Positions 1 through 12,436 of a stretch of 64,000 nucleotides of DNA are shown here, in pieces. Origin of the DNA: Euryodendron excelsum. Taxonomy: Eukaryota > Streptophyta > Magnoliopsida > Ericales > Pentaphylacaceae. Both the position numbers and the translations under genes were made by a program. The DNA is taken from positions 34,588,501 through 34,652,500 of the forward strand of contig CM065378.1 in NCBI GenBank assembly GCA_033060915.1, read 5' to 3'. The notes below the pieces were generated by a model. It ran no database searches. It was not told the DNA's origin and saw nothing but the letters and a program-made list of their open reading frames with translations. Every line of letters starts with the position of its first letter. The first letter of the stretch is position 1.

Positions 1-550
1 TTGTCGGGTAGCCGAGGAGATACCCTTTTCATCCAACAAATTGCCAGAAATCATGAACCACTTTTCTGTGAAACCCAACTCAATGGGAGCTAAGACCATG
101 AAGAAATCAATCAGAGAGTGTGAAAAGCCAGGCATTAAAGGAGAGGAAAAATATTGTGGAACTTCACTGGAGTCCATGATTGATTTCATCACTTCCAAGC
201 TCGGAAAAAATGTCCGCGCAATCTCCACGGAGGAAGAAAGGGAGACTCAGTCGCAGAAGTTTAGTATTGAAGTGGTGAAGAAGATGGCAAGAGACGAAAC
301 CGTAGTGTGCCACAAGCAGGACTACCCATATGCTGTGTTTTATTGCCACGAGTTTCGCAGCACAAGCGCGTATATGGTTTCTATGACTGGTGCTGATGGC
401 ACGAAGGCAAAAGCAGTGGCGGTTTGCCATAGAGATACATCGGCTTGGAATCCGAAACACTTGGCCTTTCTAGTACTGAAGATTAAACCAGGAAGTGGTC
501 CTATCTGCCATTTCCTTCCAGGGGATCATATTCTATGGGTTCCTAACTAG
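1..550 (+). CDS. BURP-domain protein, C-terminal part (5' end outside window)
   Basis: An open frame enters from the window edge (first full codon at base 2) and ends at TAG 548-550, giving 182 residues. It carries the complete BURP signature: four Cys-His pairs encoded at 308-313, 344-349, 425-430 and 506-511, spaced X10, X25 and X25, which fits the family rule CH-X10-CH-X25-27-CH-X25-26-CH. The conserved upstream elements are also present: an IPFSS motif near the edge, a GEEKYC/TSLESM segment at about residues 46-59, and the closing ILWVPN. BURP proteins are plant-specific and secreted (RD22, USP, PG-beta and BNM2 types), linked to the cell wall, seeds and stress. The signal peptide and variable N-terminal region that would assign the subtype lie outside the window. 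The spacing and short ending fit RD22/USP-like members. There is no frameshift or stop, so this looks like an intact gene end. Confidence 0.94.
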   Translation, partial: CRVAEEIPFSSNKLPEIMNHFSVKPNSMGAKTMKKSIRECEKPGIKGEEKYCGTSLESMIDFITSKLGKNVRAISTEEERETQSQKFSIEVVKKMARDETVVCHKQDYPYAVFYCHEFRSTSAYMVSMTGADGTKAKAVAVCHRDTSAWNPKHLAFLVLKIKPGSGPICHFLPGDHILWVPN

Positions 551-2379
551 ATATCGATCTCTGCAAAAATAAATCTGTACCTGTTAGTTCCATCTGTTCG
601 TTTTGTGTTGTTTGGATTGCTATGATCTGAAACTCTACTTGTATTGTATTTACATAAGTGTTTGTGCTACAACTCCCACCACATATGCATATATGCATAT
701 AGTCCTGAAGATTGACACAAGGTGACTGATGTATCATGTTATTCAGTAATAGATATTTTTTTCCTGGTATTTATCACTTCTCTTCAATTGAAAGAAGTAT
801 TTCTAGGGAATTTTCTCCAAGAACAGATATTATATCTACGATCACCATGCTAACCTTTGGTGGCTGAAATTTTATAAGGATACGTATGTAACCACAATTT
901 ATGAATATTATACAATTCTGAAATTCAGTTTTCAGATTATTATAAATTAAACACATACACACACGCACACATATATATAATGCGTTAGAACATGCAAAAT
1001 ATAATTATATATGAAATATGATACAAACAGATCTGGCCTGTAAAATAGAGAGGTGCTTGATCTCTGTCCTAAAGCCATTTTAGTTCTATCTTTGTCTTTT
1101 AAATATAGTTATATTCACTTGTGAAATTTTCAACACATCTTTATGTTGTTTTGCTTGTAAAGTTTGCATCCTTTTACATTCTATCTTAAACAAATCAAAA
1201 TTTCTATTTGCTGCGTACTCATCAAATTATTTGCATCTTGATTAAGATCTTCAAACTTGTGGTAACATGACTTCTTATATTATCATCATTGGTTAATAAA
1301 ATGCCATAGACAAATGTTAATCATGTATAGAGAAAAATATATTTTATAAACAATGGAGGAGAAATGAAATTTAAACCATGCTTCGCTGTCTGTCTCATCT
1401 ACTACGCTCTTCCCAAAAATTGGTAATATTAATTCAATCATTTGATAACCTATTTAATTAATTAAGTCCACAAATTTTGCAAGATTTTTTGTTTTTTAAC
1501 TTTCATTTGCTAATAAATAATCAATTACTACTCAGATTTGAAAATTCAGATGAGCAGTGTTTGAATTTTAAGCTAAAAAGACTTATCACTAAATATTCAA
1601 TACACCAATGAGTTATAAAATAGAAAATGTGAAATGAAAAATGATAAAACTGAAAACAAGTACTAGAATTCGAGCATGAAAATTGTAGCTCAGAAATAAT
1701 TAAAGATAAATTTGTCCATAAAAATTAAAATAAAAAATTACATTTCACTTATTGAATTTAACATTTATTGGTAATTAAGACTATCTAACTTAATATTAAA
1801 AATCATTTTTGGTAAATTTTTATGTTTCCATGGCAAGTAATTATAGATAATCAAAACCACTTTACACAAGATTCATTAAACCCTTCAAATTTAAAGGAAT
1901 TAAGGGAGTTATTTGATTAACACCTTAATTGGAAAAATAGTATTAGGCTATAATGTCAACTTGAAAATTCATCCCTATATTATTATTTTTTAATTTTAGT
2001 TGGTACTTATATTTTTTTGACACCTAATTTACCACAGAAATTTCAAACGAAAAATTTGCACTGTTAGCAAAGTTGTTTTTACTTTTCTTCAAGTCCAAAA
2101 AATAATTATTATTTTATAAATACATATGACATAGGTGGTCAATTCAAAATTAGATAGAAAAAAAAAAAAGCAAAAAGAATGAAATGCCCATTTTCCCAAA
2201 AAATGGTTCAAAATATAGGATAGCCAATACACCAAGGCCTTCAATATAAAAACAACATAAAAACTTACTTTTTCTTTTTGGATAGAAGCTAACGATTTTT
2301 AGAGGAATGCATTTATCGAGGTACCCATTACACGAAGAAATTGAGATTAAAATTCGCTGAAAAGAATCACCCGCCAAAT
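551..2379. other. AT-rich intergenic DNA, no gene seen
   Basis: After the BURP 3' UTR there is AT-rich sequence with frequent stops in all frames. It holds a short CA/TA microsatellite (about 949-979) and many A or T runs. No exon, RNA gene or transposon end could be supported. Confidence 0.6.
568..573 (+). other. Possible polyadenylation signal of the BURP gene
   Basis: An AATAAA hexamer lies 18 bases past the BURP stop codon, followed by T-rich sequence (580-640). It is very close to the stop, so a downstream signal may be used instead. The hexamer is seen; its use is inferred. Confidence 0.35.
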
Positions 2380-3699
2380 CATAGCTTGAAATCCCTGCTT
2401 ATAACTCTTCTATTTTTTCCTTTTTCTTTTTCCTTCAATTGCTAATCTTATTGGAGCAACTATCAATTCTATTGGTCTTATATTCAACCCCACTTTACGT
2501 CTCCATGGTTTATATAGACACTAACTCTACACAAGTTCAACGGAATAGTCAACCAAATAGTTGGACACCCTATAGGCAAAAAAAAAAACACTCATCAATT
2601 CTGTTTCCCCAAAATTTACACACCCTTTTCCTCACTTTTCCCATAACACTCGATCCTTTCCTTAGGTTTGTGATTCAATCTTATATAACCACGAAAAATT
2701 ACATAGCCAAATTTTTGGTTCATCAGGAAATATCCATCCTTCTTGAACACCACTAAAGAAACGCTGATCATACAAAGTTGTATGTCCGAATAATATCCTT
2801 ACACTTTACACTGAAAACATTGAAAAGATGGCATTGGAATTTTGAAAATCCCGCAAATAATGTACATGCAAGCAGAGTAAACATCTATGAATGGAAAGTG
2901 CAGTCCAAAAGTCGAAAAATTATTTACCCTATGAGCAAGCAAGGGTAGGTGGTGCTCCATAAGCATTGAATAATTTCTCCCGGAAGTCGTGCCTTTTTGC
3001 AAAAAGCTTACCTAACAGCTTATGGTGATAATGCGGATCAATGAGACAAAAAATCTGACCAAATTGTGGAGAGATACAATTCACATTGCCAAAAAATTCG
3101 GTCATTCTGTTCCTGGCCCAATACTAACGGGGAGGTAAGGATGTGAAAATGACTTGAGGCCCATGGACAGCCCAAGCCAGTAATAGGTTTGTCTTAGTCT
3201 AAGTCAAAGCCCAAACCCCTCATGGGTGGGCCTAAGCAGTAGGTTTGTTTGTGAACTTGGCCCAGCCTGATGCCAGCCCAAGCCCGACATTTCCATTGAA
3301 ATGTGGACTAGGCCCGGCCCAAATTTTGGCCTGAGACCACTGACCGGCCAATTCATAACCGGGCCGGAGGGCCATTTTAATCTCCCTACGGCGAAGTTTC
3401 GAGGTGTTTCTAATTAGTATTGGTCCATCCATCGGGCCCACCACACACACTAGCTCATTCAATCCAACGGCCCAAATTTGAAAGCTCAGGCGGCCAAGGA
3501 AATAAATCCGACTCTCACATGCATTTGCTGGGTTGGCCTCCCAAAAGATTCTGACAGAAGAGGATTCCCATAATGGAGTGTTACAACTGTTCTTGAAGTG
3601 GGTAACGGCTAATGGGCCTGGCATGGCATGTGGAGATCTGGAATGTCGGGGTTGGTTTGGGATCTTTCATGAGTGGGTAATTAATCTTGAATATATAGT
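2380..3699. repeat. Duplicated block, copy 1 (partner at 42384-43945)
   Basis: This block shares order and sequence with 42384-43945. Shared landmarks are the start 'atagcttg.aatccctgc', the 'cacacccttttcctcactttt' stretch, the hAT-like insert (3136-3388), and a long well-conserved part at 3415-3699. Identity is roughly nine bases in ten over the best part, judged by eye. Both copies are in the same orientation. No coding frame is convincing; the open frames seen inside are non-conserved. Copy 1 lacks two insertions present in copy 2. Confidence 0.85.
3136..3388. mobile_element. hAT-like non-autonomous element (MITE), block copy 1
   Basis: A 253-bp GC-richer insert starts TAAGGATGTGAAAATGA and ends TTTTAATCTCCCTA, so its ends are imperfect inverted repeats (TARGGATG/AGATTAAAATGG type). 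It is flanked by a diverged 8-bp duplication, CGGGGAGG (3128-3135) and CGGCGAAG (3389-3396). An 8-bp TSD and the many GGCCCA/GCCCAAGCC motifs fit the hAT MITEs common in plants. Copy 2 of the block has the same insert (43405-43629), so it was there before the block was duplicated. Confidence 0.6.
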
Positions 3700-6600
3700 T
3701 ATAGATATATATATACATTTTTTTTTGGGTGAGAAAACTCGATGAAGCAAATCCATTTCATAAAGCGGATTTTGTATATATTCGACGAAGAAATGGTTGG
3801 AATTTTTTAGGCATGGCACGTGGAGATTCTGGTATGAAGATAGAGAACAATTCGAACTGAGGCAATCTTTTCGGATTCGCTGAGGCAGCATGCATGGCAA
3901 AAGTTCTGAACTCAAGATCAATTAAAACTTGATAATTTGATTAGAAACATGTTGAAAATCAAGATTTATGCGTCTGCCATAGATCCTATTAGATTTTAAC
4001 CGAATTCCGTAGCTTAAGACGTCAATGTAGTGATTTCACGGTTTTAAGAAATATTTGTTTTTCGAATTACTTTTTTTTTTATTTTACAAAAGTTGGTATT
4101 TAATTTCGTCAATTCTACCTTATTTCTATGGCCTTAAATTTATAATTTTCATGTTTACTTTAATTTTTTCAACGTCAATGCTATACAAATAAAAAATTCA
4201 TACAGAATTTATTACCAAAATTATATGATTTATGAATTAGAGTCATTCACTTAAAAATAAAATACTTATCATAGTGACTTTTCGTTATACAAAAAAATAT
4301 TATTGCCACATTATCTTAGTAAAAATTTTTGTACAAATATTTTAAAAAAATAGTATTTTTCTTTTCTTTTTCCCAAATGTTCACTTATAAATACTATAAC
4401 CCATTTCTCTTCCTTAAGCTTTTGCTTGTGGTTCCTCTTCCATTCTTTTCACATCGCACTTTCCTTTGCATTTTTACAGCTTTAATGGAGTTTTAGCGCC
4501 TAACCATCTTCACATTTTTTTATGTGAGTTTCTAAGCTTCCAAATCCTGGAAACAAAGAAAGCACTTTCATCCTGTAAACAAAGAAACCACTATCTTGAA
4601 AATCTCTCTCTCCCTCTCTCTCCTGTATTTATATATGTTAATGCAATTCTCTCGTACATATAAGAAGACAGTGACAGTTCACTTAATGTTTCAGCTCGCA
4701 CTGACCCATCATCCGCTTGAGGGGCGGAACCACTCAATGAGCTAGGGGTGACATGACATCCCCATCCTTGTGTTAACCCTCCTATGCATTGAGTATATCT
4801 ATTATGTTTCAGCAAAATTTTTTATTTTATTAGCACCTCTCAAAATTTAAAGCACTCCTAAAATTCTTAACCCTATAACTCATCAAAATTGTTGGATAGA
4901 AGAATAGCAAAAAAGACTACCAAGATGATACGGTGATTGTATTTCTCATAATTAAGTGTTATCATGATAAATGTTTCGTTTTATTAGACTCTAATTTCTA
5001 TTAATTCTTTCAAATGCATTCTAATCCAATAAAATCAAGAGTCAATGGCTTTCTAATGTGCATAAACCTAACAAGTTGGCCTCACCACCATCAAATAAAA
5101 GCATATACGCAAACATATATATATCAATGTATGAAATTTTATCAAATTTTAGCACCCCTCAAAATAAAATCCTAGTTTCCTGTGTACTCATCAAAAGCAC
5201 AATTAAATGCATTATTATTGTACTGTTCACAAGGGGTCCTATGTAGGAAAACTCATAATCCACAGTTAGATAGACAGCAATTTCAATCAGCTTTATGAAA
5301 TGCTTGGGACCAAATAATAGTGTTTTGTCGCATAGCATAAGGAGTAGAGGGTGCATGACAATGGCAGACACAGTCCTTTAATTTCTTGAAGATAGAATAC
5401 ACAAGAGGCCAAACTTCAGAAGCAAAACAAGATAAAGATGACTTTGAAAGACAGTGATAGAACTGAAATGATATATATCTTCTCTTTATTTCTTTCTTTT
5501 AACTTGTCCCACTAATCAGTCATGAAAGAGAATCAACTTTTACCAGCAAGGTTAGTTGTAGCATTGCTCTTCCTCTTATTTTTATGTTTGGATAAAATAA
5601 TCTGAACGTTGGAGTTCATAATTTGAGTCTGAAAATTGTTACAGAAAATACTGGTTGAAACAAGAGTCAAGAAATTCTAACATGAAAAGTACTGAAATTG
5701 AAGTCCATATTCATACACTGCCGATCACAAAGAACTTAAAAGACTGCAATCCTTCAAGTCTTACACAAGAACCCTTGATCCAGAGAGACAAAATAACAGA
5801 GCGACGAAGAAACAAAACAAGAAAGTACGAAAAGTAATTAAAATTTTAATTTGGGTTGCTTTGGAACTTTTTTATAGTATTCCAAAAGCCACCAGAGAAG
5901 AGACACAACACTTCAAATTAAAAAACACAACTCTGTAATTTAAAATTCAAATCTTACTAGTATAATAATACTTATTATTATCAGAAAATATATAAATATA
6001 TAAACATATCACACTATTTATTACTAGTAATCAGAGCACCACCAACGAAAAAACGAAACTGAATATTGTATAATGCATGCTCTCATAGGTGGACGAGTCT
6101 TGAACCTAGTTTCGTTTGGTAAATGTTTTTTGTTTTTGTTTTTTACTTTTTTGAAAATAAAAAATTAAAAAAATATTAAAATGGGTGTGTTCTCTATTTT
6201 TAAAACATTGGTATGATACTATTAGCAGAACGGTAATTTACAAATGCCATCACCAGACCATAAAAAATAAAAACACACATCTATGACACAGAACAAAAAA
6301 CAAAAACTGACAGCACTTACGAAGATTTTGTATCTCTTCAATTGAATTGAAATCAGTTTAGCTTTTATGCATTCAATTGTGTTTTTGATGATGATGATGA
6401 GTCGCTAAGCACCATCCTTGACAAGGAGTGTGAAAATTGTTGAGAAATTAGTGATCTCATCAATGTTTTCAATTATACCTTAAACATTCATATTTTGTGT
6501 ATGAATTTATGCTAATTCACATTAAATTCCTTAGAACTCAAGTGTTCATGATTATATTTTTGAATTCTCATGCACAACTTTAATTTGGTATGAGAATTGC

Positions 6601-7483
6601 TTAAATTCTTAATATGAATACTTAGATTTGATCATTTATAATCTAATCTCATAAATTTAAATTTGGAATTCATTGTCAAATCCTCTGATTCAATGCCACG
6701 ATTGATGAGATTGAATTAAGATAAGCAATACTTTGAAGAATTTCAATTCACCCAAACAATTGGATCATTTATTGTCAAGACTTTTTAAAATCAAAATTTC
6801 TTTTTAAACTAGCAATTTCAAATCCAAATCAAATCAAGTTGTATTTTATTTTCATTCTTCGAAGTTGTTTTGTCAAGAATTATCTTCCCCTAGAGTGAAA
6901 TTTCACTATAAACCCATTTTCAAACTCCCTATAGATATGACTTCAGAACTCACCTAGTATTACAGTTACAGTGCCTCTATAAAATTGCGGATGGACTTAA
7001 ACAATAGTTAAAGCGAATAAAAGTTTTTGATACTGTTGACAGGGAGTTATGTCTTACATAGAGTTCATTCTCATACGCAGGGTTCATTCTTCTTAAAGGC
7101 AGCATTTTATTAGGTCTTCGGTTGATCCTGCTTATCAACTACTATAGGATTTTACCAGAAATCCTTCTTGCAGATGCAGACTCACTGCATTAATATAGGG
7201 AAGGACAAAGTCTAACCTTTTTATTGTGAAATATTCACTACATTAATATAGTATGGAACTTTTTTGGTATGAATAACCTATTACCCTCAATATTCATAAA
7301 ATTCCTAGTGTATTGGAAATGTAACCTCGAATTACATTTCAATGATAAAGTTTGATAAAATTTCTATTGAACTCTTGATAAATTGACTTTTAGATTATAC
7401 TGTCATCAACTAATTAGAGTTTGCTACAAACAAGACTATCTTCATTAACTGGTAATAGTCGACCCATACCTCGTATGATTTTA

Positions 7484-7563
7484 CTGATCTACCTCCCTAG
7501 GTGACATCGTTACAAGTGTTTGTTCATCTGATCTACCTCCCTAGGTGACATTGTTACAAGTGT
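7484..7563. repeat. 36-bp direct duplication with 8-bp spacer
   Basis: The 36 bases at 7484-7519 (starting CTGATCTACCTCCCTAGG) recur at 7528-7563 with a single C/T difference. This is a recent local duplication in otherwise unannotated sequence. Confidence 0.9.
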
Positions 7564-8520
7564 ATTGATAAGTAAGGATCTAGTCTCAGCGCAAGTCCAG
7601 AAACACTAAATTTAAAAAAATCTCAATATTTCATTTCTCATGCTTCACGTGACTCAATATTTTCATTTATTTAGATATTAGGCATAACCCATGTCTACGG
7701 CATTCCCAACAAATTTTGAAAATAATAACAAATTAAACTAAATTTCTATATCTGAATCAGTTACACCATTATTCCGCTTTCACTCTACCACACAACAAAT
7801 ACTTAGGTACACCATCAACTTCTCACTCACACCACATTTCCCTCTCTCACACACAGTGCTACAACATAGCTCTGGTACAATGAATTCTGGTATCCCAAGT
7901 ATTGCAGCCAAACTCAAATCATCAATTTTCAGCCATTTGAAAAGTTAATGAATTTAGACTGAGCATTTAAGGGGCCAATTAAAATACCAAAAACACATGA
8001 TAAAATATACATAAAAAGAAAGAAAAACTTCAATTCCAAGAAAATCAATGCTAAAAACTATAATTTTCTTTTTTTGACCAAACCTAAAAGGCCCAGGTCC
8101 AACTTACCTACCTCTTACAGGATGGCCGGTATACAATTCAATGCATAATTTAAAAAAAAAATTGAAAAATAAAGGAGCTGGATTGTAATAGAGTCCCTAA
8201 GCTTTGTTTTGCAATCTAATAACCCAATCTCAATTCAAATGGACCTCTTACCCCCAGCTGTTGAGAGTCACACCAACACTCAAAACCTAGAATTGTTAGT
8301 GCAAACCCTAGCATCTATATATGGCATCTTTTGACATGGTTCTTTATTTGCCAAGCTACATATAGCAAAGAAAACAATTAAAAATTATTGTTCCATAGTA
8401 TTGATATTATACCCAGTAGCATATAGAATCTACATTCAAGGCAAAATAAACAAATCTAAAACCATTCAGCAATGAAAATGTTAAAATGAAATAACCTGAG
8501 TTTGTGATTTTGAAGACGAA

Positions 8521-8560
8521 AGCCATAAATGTAATAGCCAAGCCATAAATGTAATAGCCA
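8521..8560. repeat. 20-bp tandem duplication
   Basis: AGCCATAAATGTAATAGCCA occurs twice without a gap or mismatch (8521-8540 and 8541-8560). It looks like simple slippage or unequal exchange, with no link to a gene. Confidence 0.95.
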
Positions 8561-8718
8561 AATAATTTTGAAGGGTTCAAAGTCCTAAATTGGCTAAATA
8601 AATGTAACTACTTTTTTCTCATTGAATAGGATAAGACTGATATTTTGGATCTAACAGGTCACCAATTTTTTAACAAATGTTGTGAACCATTCTTCATCAT
8701 ATCTTCTCTGTCACTTAC

Positions 8719-8797
8719 CTTGTGAACAAAGCCCATCATATCAATAATGGCTAGATTTGGACAATATGCGTATTCTGCTATCATCACAATTGGTGAC
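8719..8797 (-). pseudogene. Isolated dynamin-related (DRP5A-like) GTPase exon relic
   Basis: On the minus strand, 79 bases lie between an acceptor-like '...ctttgatag' and a donor-like 'gtaagtg'. They translate to 26 residues including AEYAYCPNLAIIDMMGFVHK. Dynamin-related proteins of the plant DRP5A/ARC5 type carry AEYxHCPNLTIIDTPGFVLK at the G3 (DxxG) region of the GTPase domain. The match in spacing is close and the exon boundary falls just after the Lys. The G3 motif is damaged (DMMG instead of DTPG). No neighbouring dynamin exons (P-loop, TKxD) were found within about 1 kb on either side. It is therefore most likely a degenerate or captured fragment rather than a working gene. Confidence 0.55.
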
Positions 8798-11202
8798 CTA
8801 TCAAAGCAGTAAAATGGCTGAATAAAGTTAACTCGCAAAATAATATAGCGATATAGAAATAGAAAAAACAAGAATACTACAAATTTGGTAAATCACATTC
8901 CCAACACAAACTATAAAGATATAAATCATTCAATTCACTATATCTATAGTACTTAAAAGCCAAAACCTTTGAGCTGAAAAAGCTGCACATAGCCTAGCTA
9001 CCCAACTCAAATTTCAAGCCAAAGGGTCCATTCAAGTTGTGTGAATTAGGTTATGTGAGGCCAAGTTTGAATCACGTCAAGCGATAATGTTGCGTGGGCT
9101 TAAAGGGTTTAATAATTTATCCATTGAGAATCACAGAGTTATCAGAAAAGCCTAAGAAAATGAGGAGGGAAAAACCAAACAAATTAAGAAGATGGAAATC
9201 ATAGAACATGTTTGGTGAAAAACTACTACCTGATGTTTTGTGAATTACACATAGTTGTTGTACAAAATGATATAGTTAAATTAAGGTCTTTCATTTTAAA
9301 ACAAAACATCAATCAAGATAATTTTTAATAACAAAAATCTCATTGTTGAATCATTTTGGAGGAGTTTTCTACATTGTTAAGTTTAATTTATCATGAAAAA
9401 AAAGTAAAAAAAAAATTGTGGTAAAGGACAAAATAATTTCAACGGAGTGTTTACTAGCTTTGTACAATTGTTTTCGTTTTTTTTGTTGCTTTGTTAGTAG
9501 TTGCTATTAATCAGTACCAAAAGCATTTAAAAAAACTAATACAAAAATATCAAAATGAACCTGCTTGACATGGAGGAGCTCTCCAAAATAGATGTTCATT
9601 CCCATCTAAATGAACAAATTTTAATGCTCTGGAACCTATAAATTCAACCCCTTCATATGCAAACAAAGTACCAAAGCATAAGAGAATACACCAACAAATC
9701 ATTCCCGCATCACCCCCAAATAAATAACAAATCAAATCAATTTCCATAGTACTTAAATTTCCACATACAACTCCAAGTCTTGATCAGCCGGATCAAAGTT
9801 CATGCATACTCGGCATTTCTTCAAGCAAAAATACTAATAATTTAAGGTTCATCTCTAATTCAAGGTTTAAGGTTCAAGCAAAAATAGCAATTAGATTAAT
9901 ACATACACTCCAACATTTCAAGTTCGTCTCTAATTCTCCCTACGCAATAGGGTTCAAGACAAAAAAAAAAAAAAAAAACCAATTCGCCGCCATCCCACCA
10001 CCATTGCTGTCACTGCCACCAACCACTACCGCCGCTCTGCCATCAACTGTCGCCTCCACCACCACTACCATTATAAATGCTTAATAATATTTAATAATTA
10101 AATAATATATATTAGTAATATTTTGTATAGACATAATATTAACTTTTCATACCATATACAAATTTCATTTTATTTTATTCTAGCATTATTCACTAGTCTT
10201 ATCAAATAAGGGAATGAAAATGACTATTCCATTCCATTCTATTTTCATTCTTATTTTATTCTCATTCTCATTTAATTCATTTCTATTCTATTTCATTCTA
10301 ATGCTTTCACACGCTCGAGCCTAATGATGCCAACCGCTCTTTTTGGTATTTATGAAAGGCAATGTTTCTAAGCGCCATTTTGAAAAGGCAAGAGGTTCTA
10401 GAAAAGGCAACGGCTCTTAAGATTTATTTTGCAGTGATGGATACAAATGTATCTCTGAGAATTTTTGAAATCTAATGTGTTTTATTAGATAGATACTTAT
10501 CCTCCTAAGACATTTCAAATCATCACGTAATCACAATAGTTAACTTTCTTTTTGCACAACGTTAAAGATGGTCAACTACATAAACCCAAAAATAGGATAT
10601 AATGATCCTTAATTTGAAAACCGTAATTTATATTAATGTGCTACATCTGTTCACAGTTCATAGAGTTAACCCCCACATTTGCAATGTCTTCAAAAAACAT
10701 AATGCTAGCAAGAGAGATATAATCAAGACTACGTCCCATAATAATGAACCAAAACATTTGTCACACATTAAAGGCATTATCATTCACCATATTATTATGC
10801 AAACATTATCATTCACATCCGTTAGACTTTCAATTCAATTTTTCTCTGGACTTTCAATTCAATTGTTCTCACTTCTTCGATTTGATTCAAAGAATCAACA
10901 CGAACAAAACTTGCGGAGTTCGTGGTGAAAGAGACTCCTTTTAGTGCAAGATATTTTTCTCTGAAACAACTTGCTAAAACAAGGATTATGAATGTTAGTA
11001 TTGGGACACTCAAAAAATAATTATGACTAAAAGAACATGTTTCGTACGAAGACTAAAAATTTATAATGAAATAAGTTTAAAACCAACCAACCATGAGAGT
11101 ATGAAATCTATGAGGCTGCTTGAGTGACCTGCTTATGAGCTATAAATTAGTTTTAAAAAGTCATTTTTTTGAATAACTTTTTTAAAAAAAGTTATAGACG
11201 TA
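8798..11202. other. AT-rich gene-poor sequence
   Basis: No supported gene. A minus-strand open frame at 9550-9747 (65 codons, Cys/aromatic-rich) matches no family I recognise. Its 5' side (9960-10070 on plus) has an A18 run followed by CCR-rich trinucleotide sequence. At about 10200-10310 there is 'attccattc' type sequence typical of MITE remnants. Confidence 0.4.
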
Positions 11203-11501
11203 GGCCTTATTTGATAACTCTATTCAGCATTTAAAAATGAATAAATTAAGTAAAAATAAAATAAGCTAGTTTAATAACCCAAAATAAGAGAGCTGAATAT
11301 TTTAAGTTCTAGGCAAAAGTAGGTAACAAAATATCAAGTAGCTCCTCCCTACTTATTACTTTTTACTTAACATGCTCAGCTTTAACATTTTTTTTCAAAC
11401 TTACTTTTACCTTCGCCTCCATCTCCTCTTATTTCATAGGATGAACACTAGAGAACCAAAGATTGAAATTCTCGTTAATGAAATATTTCGCCATATCCAA
11501 G

Positions 11502-11510
<9 letters not shown>

Positions 11511-11575
<65 letters not shown>
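11511..11575. repeat. (TC)n microsatellite
   Basis: About 65 bases of uninterrupted TC repeat, inside the element at 11203-12436. The reading frames across it give only Ser-Leu repeats. Confidence 0.97.
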
Positions 11576-11578
<3 letters not shown>

Positions 11579-11961
11579 CGTAGATTTTCTCGATTATTTT
11601 ATGTGTTTACTCTTTGCTCTTCCCTTTTATTTTTTTTCTCTGTTATTTGACTAAATTTGTATTTTTTTCTTTAGTGATCTCCTCTCGTTTTGCCTCACTC
11701 TGTCTCCTCTTTTTTTTTTTTTTTTTCTTCTCCTCCTTTCTGTTTTGCCTCTCATCCTCTAATCTGCCTCCTCTCTTTTTTTTTTTTTTTTTTTTTCGTT
11801 TTCTGATTATCTTCTTTTTGTGTGAGAGACTAGTTTGCGACGTGGGTGGTAGTTAACGCCATGTCACGTCCCTATTTCGAGATTCTTCTCTTTGACTCTT
11901 TATTTATTTATTTATTATTTTATTTTTTGAATCAATTGAGACTTTGAGTGATGCTCATAGA

Positions 11962-11993
<32 letters not shown>
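11962..11993. repeat. (AT)n microsatellite
   Basis: About 32 bases of AT repeat with one G interruption. Confidence 0.95.
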
Positions 11994-12436
11994 TATTTTG
12001 TCTATTCATTGTCAAATAGAATCACATGAAACTGTTAATCAATTGAAAATTATTTCATGCATCACGTAAGGGCATCAAAATTCATGACTTTAGGATCTTA
12101 AATAATTTGAACTACTATTAAGTGTTAAACTTTTTTTTACTTTAACATTTGACAAAGTTTCAATGATCAACATAATTATTGATCATGTTGTTGATTTTTT
12201 GTGTATATTGTCATGATTTTGATTATGTATATTTTTTTTAATTTAATTAATTTGATTTTACAATTACAATATCAATATATGAAGGGCAAAGTTGAAAAAT
12301 AAATGAATTTAAGACTTCAGCTATTTATACATATCAAACAGCTTATTTGATTTAGTGTTTAAAATTCAGTACATATCAAACAACTTATCAGCTTAAGAAA
12401 TTCAACATTCAGTTTTCAGTTTTATCAAACAAGGCC

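Larger units (their letters stand above)
3700..8718. other. AT-rich gene-poor sequence with faint transposon remnants
   Basis: No supported gene. At about 4720-5190 two stretches resemble each other ('tagcacc.ctcaaaat' at about 4831 and 5149, next to 'ggggcggaacca'), which looks like a dead repeat. A TATA-like 'ttataaatact' at about 4386 precedes pyrimidine-rich sequence but no frame follows. Around 6109-6326 the ends (runs of TTTTTTGTTTTTG and ACAAAAAACAAAAAC) may be a MITE. At 6437-6880 the sequence weakly resembles the LTRs of element E further on. Confidence 0.45.
11203..12436. mobile_element. hAT-like non-autonomous DNA transposon with terminal inverted repeats
   Basis: The left end begins GGCCTTATTTGATAAC and the right end, read in reverse complement, begins GGCCTTGTTTGATAAA. 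Similarity continues inward for about 45 bp, both arms containing an 'attcag'/'ctgaat' segment and reaching TTAAG. Length is 1234 bp, with no transposase frame. A TSD is not clear: AGACGTA on the left and AGAAGCA on the right match at 5 of 7. The interior holds the TC and TA microsatellites and long T runs, which inflate open frames there. The end type is common in plant hAT-derived MITEs. Confidence 0.55.

Noticed and set aside
3232..3624. 130-codon minus-strand open frame
   Set aside because: It runs through the hAT-like MITE and the non-coding block and is not preserved in block copy 2.
4660..4760. Possible microRNA precursor around 'gacagtgacagttcac'
   Set aside because: The sequence is not a known miRNA and no good hairpin arm was found nearby by eye.
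6109..6326. MITE with poly-T/TTTTTG ends
   Set aside because: The ends are low-complexity and no target duplication is visible, so it is only mentioned as possible.
9550..9747. 65-codon minus-strand frame considered as another exon of the dynamin relic
   Set aside because: It has none of the GTPase motifs expected upstream of G3, and no splice sites linking it to 8797.
11372..11856. Overlapping plus-strand open frames (Ser-Leu and Phe rich)
   Set aside because: They come from the TC microsatellite and T runs; no conserved protein.
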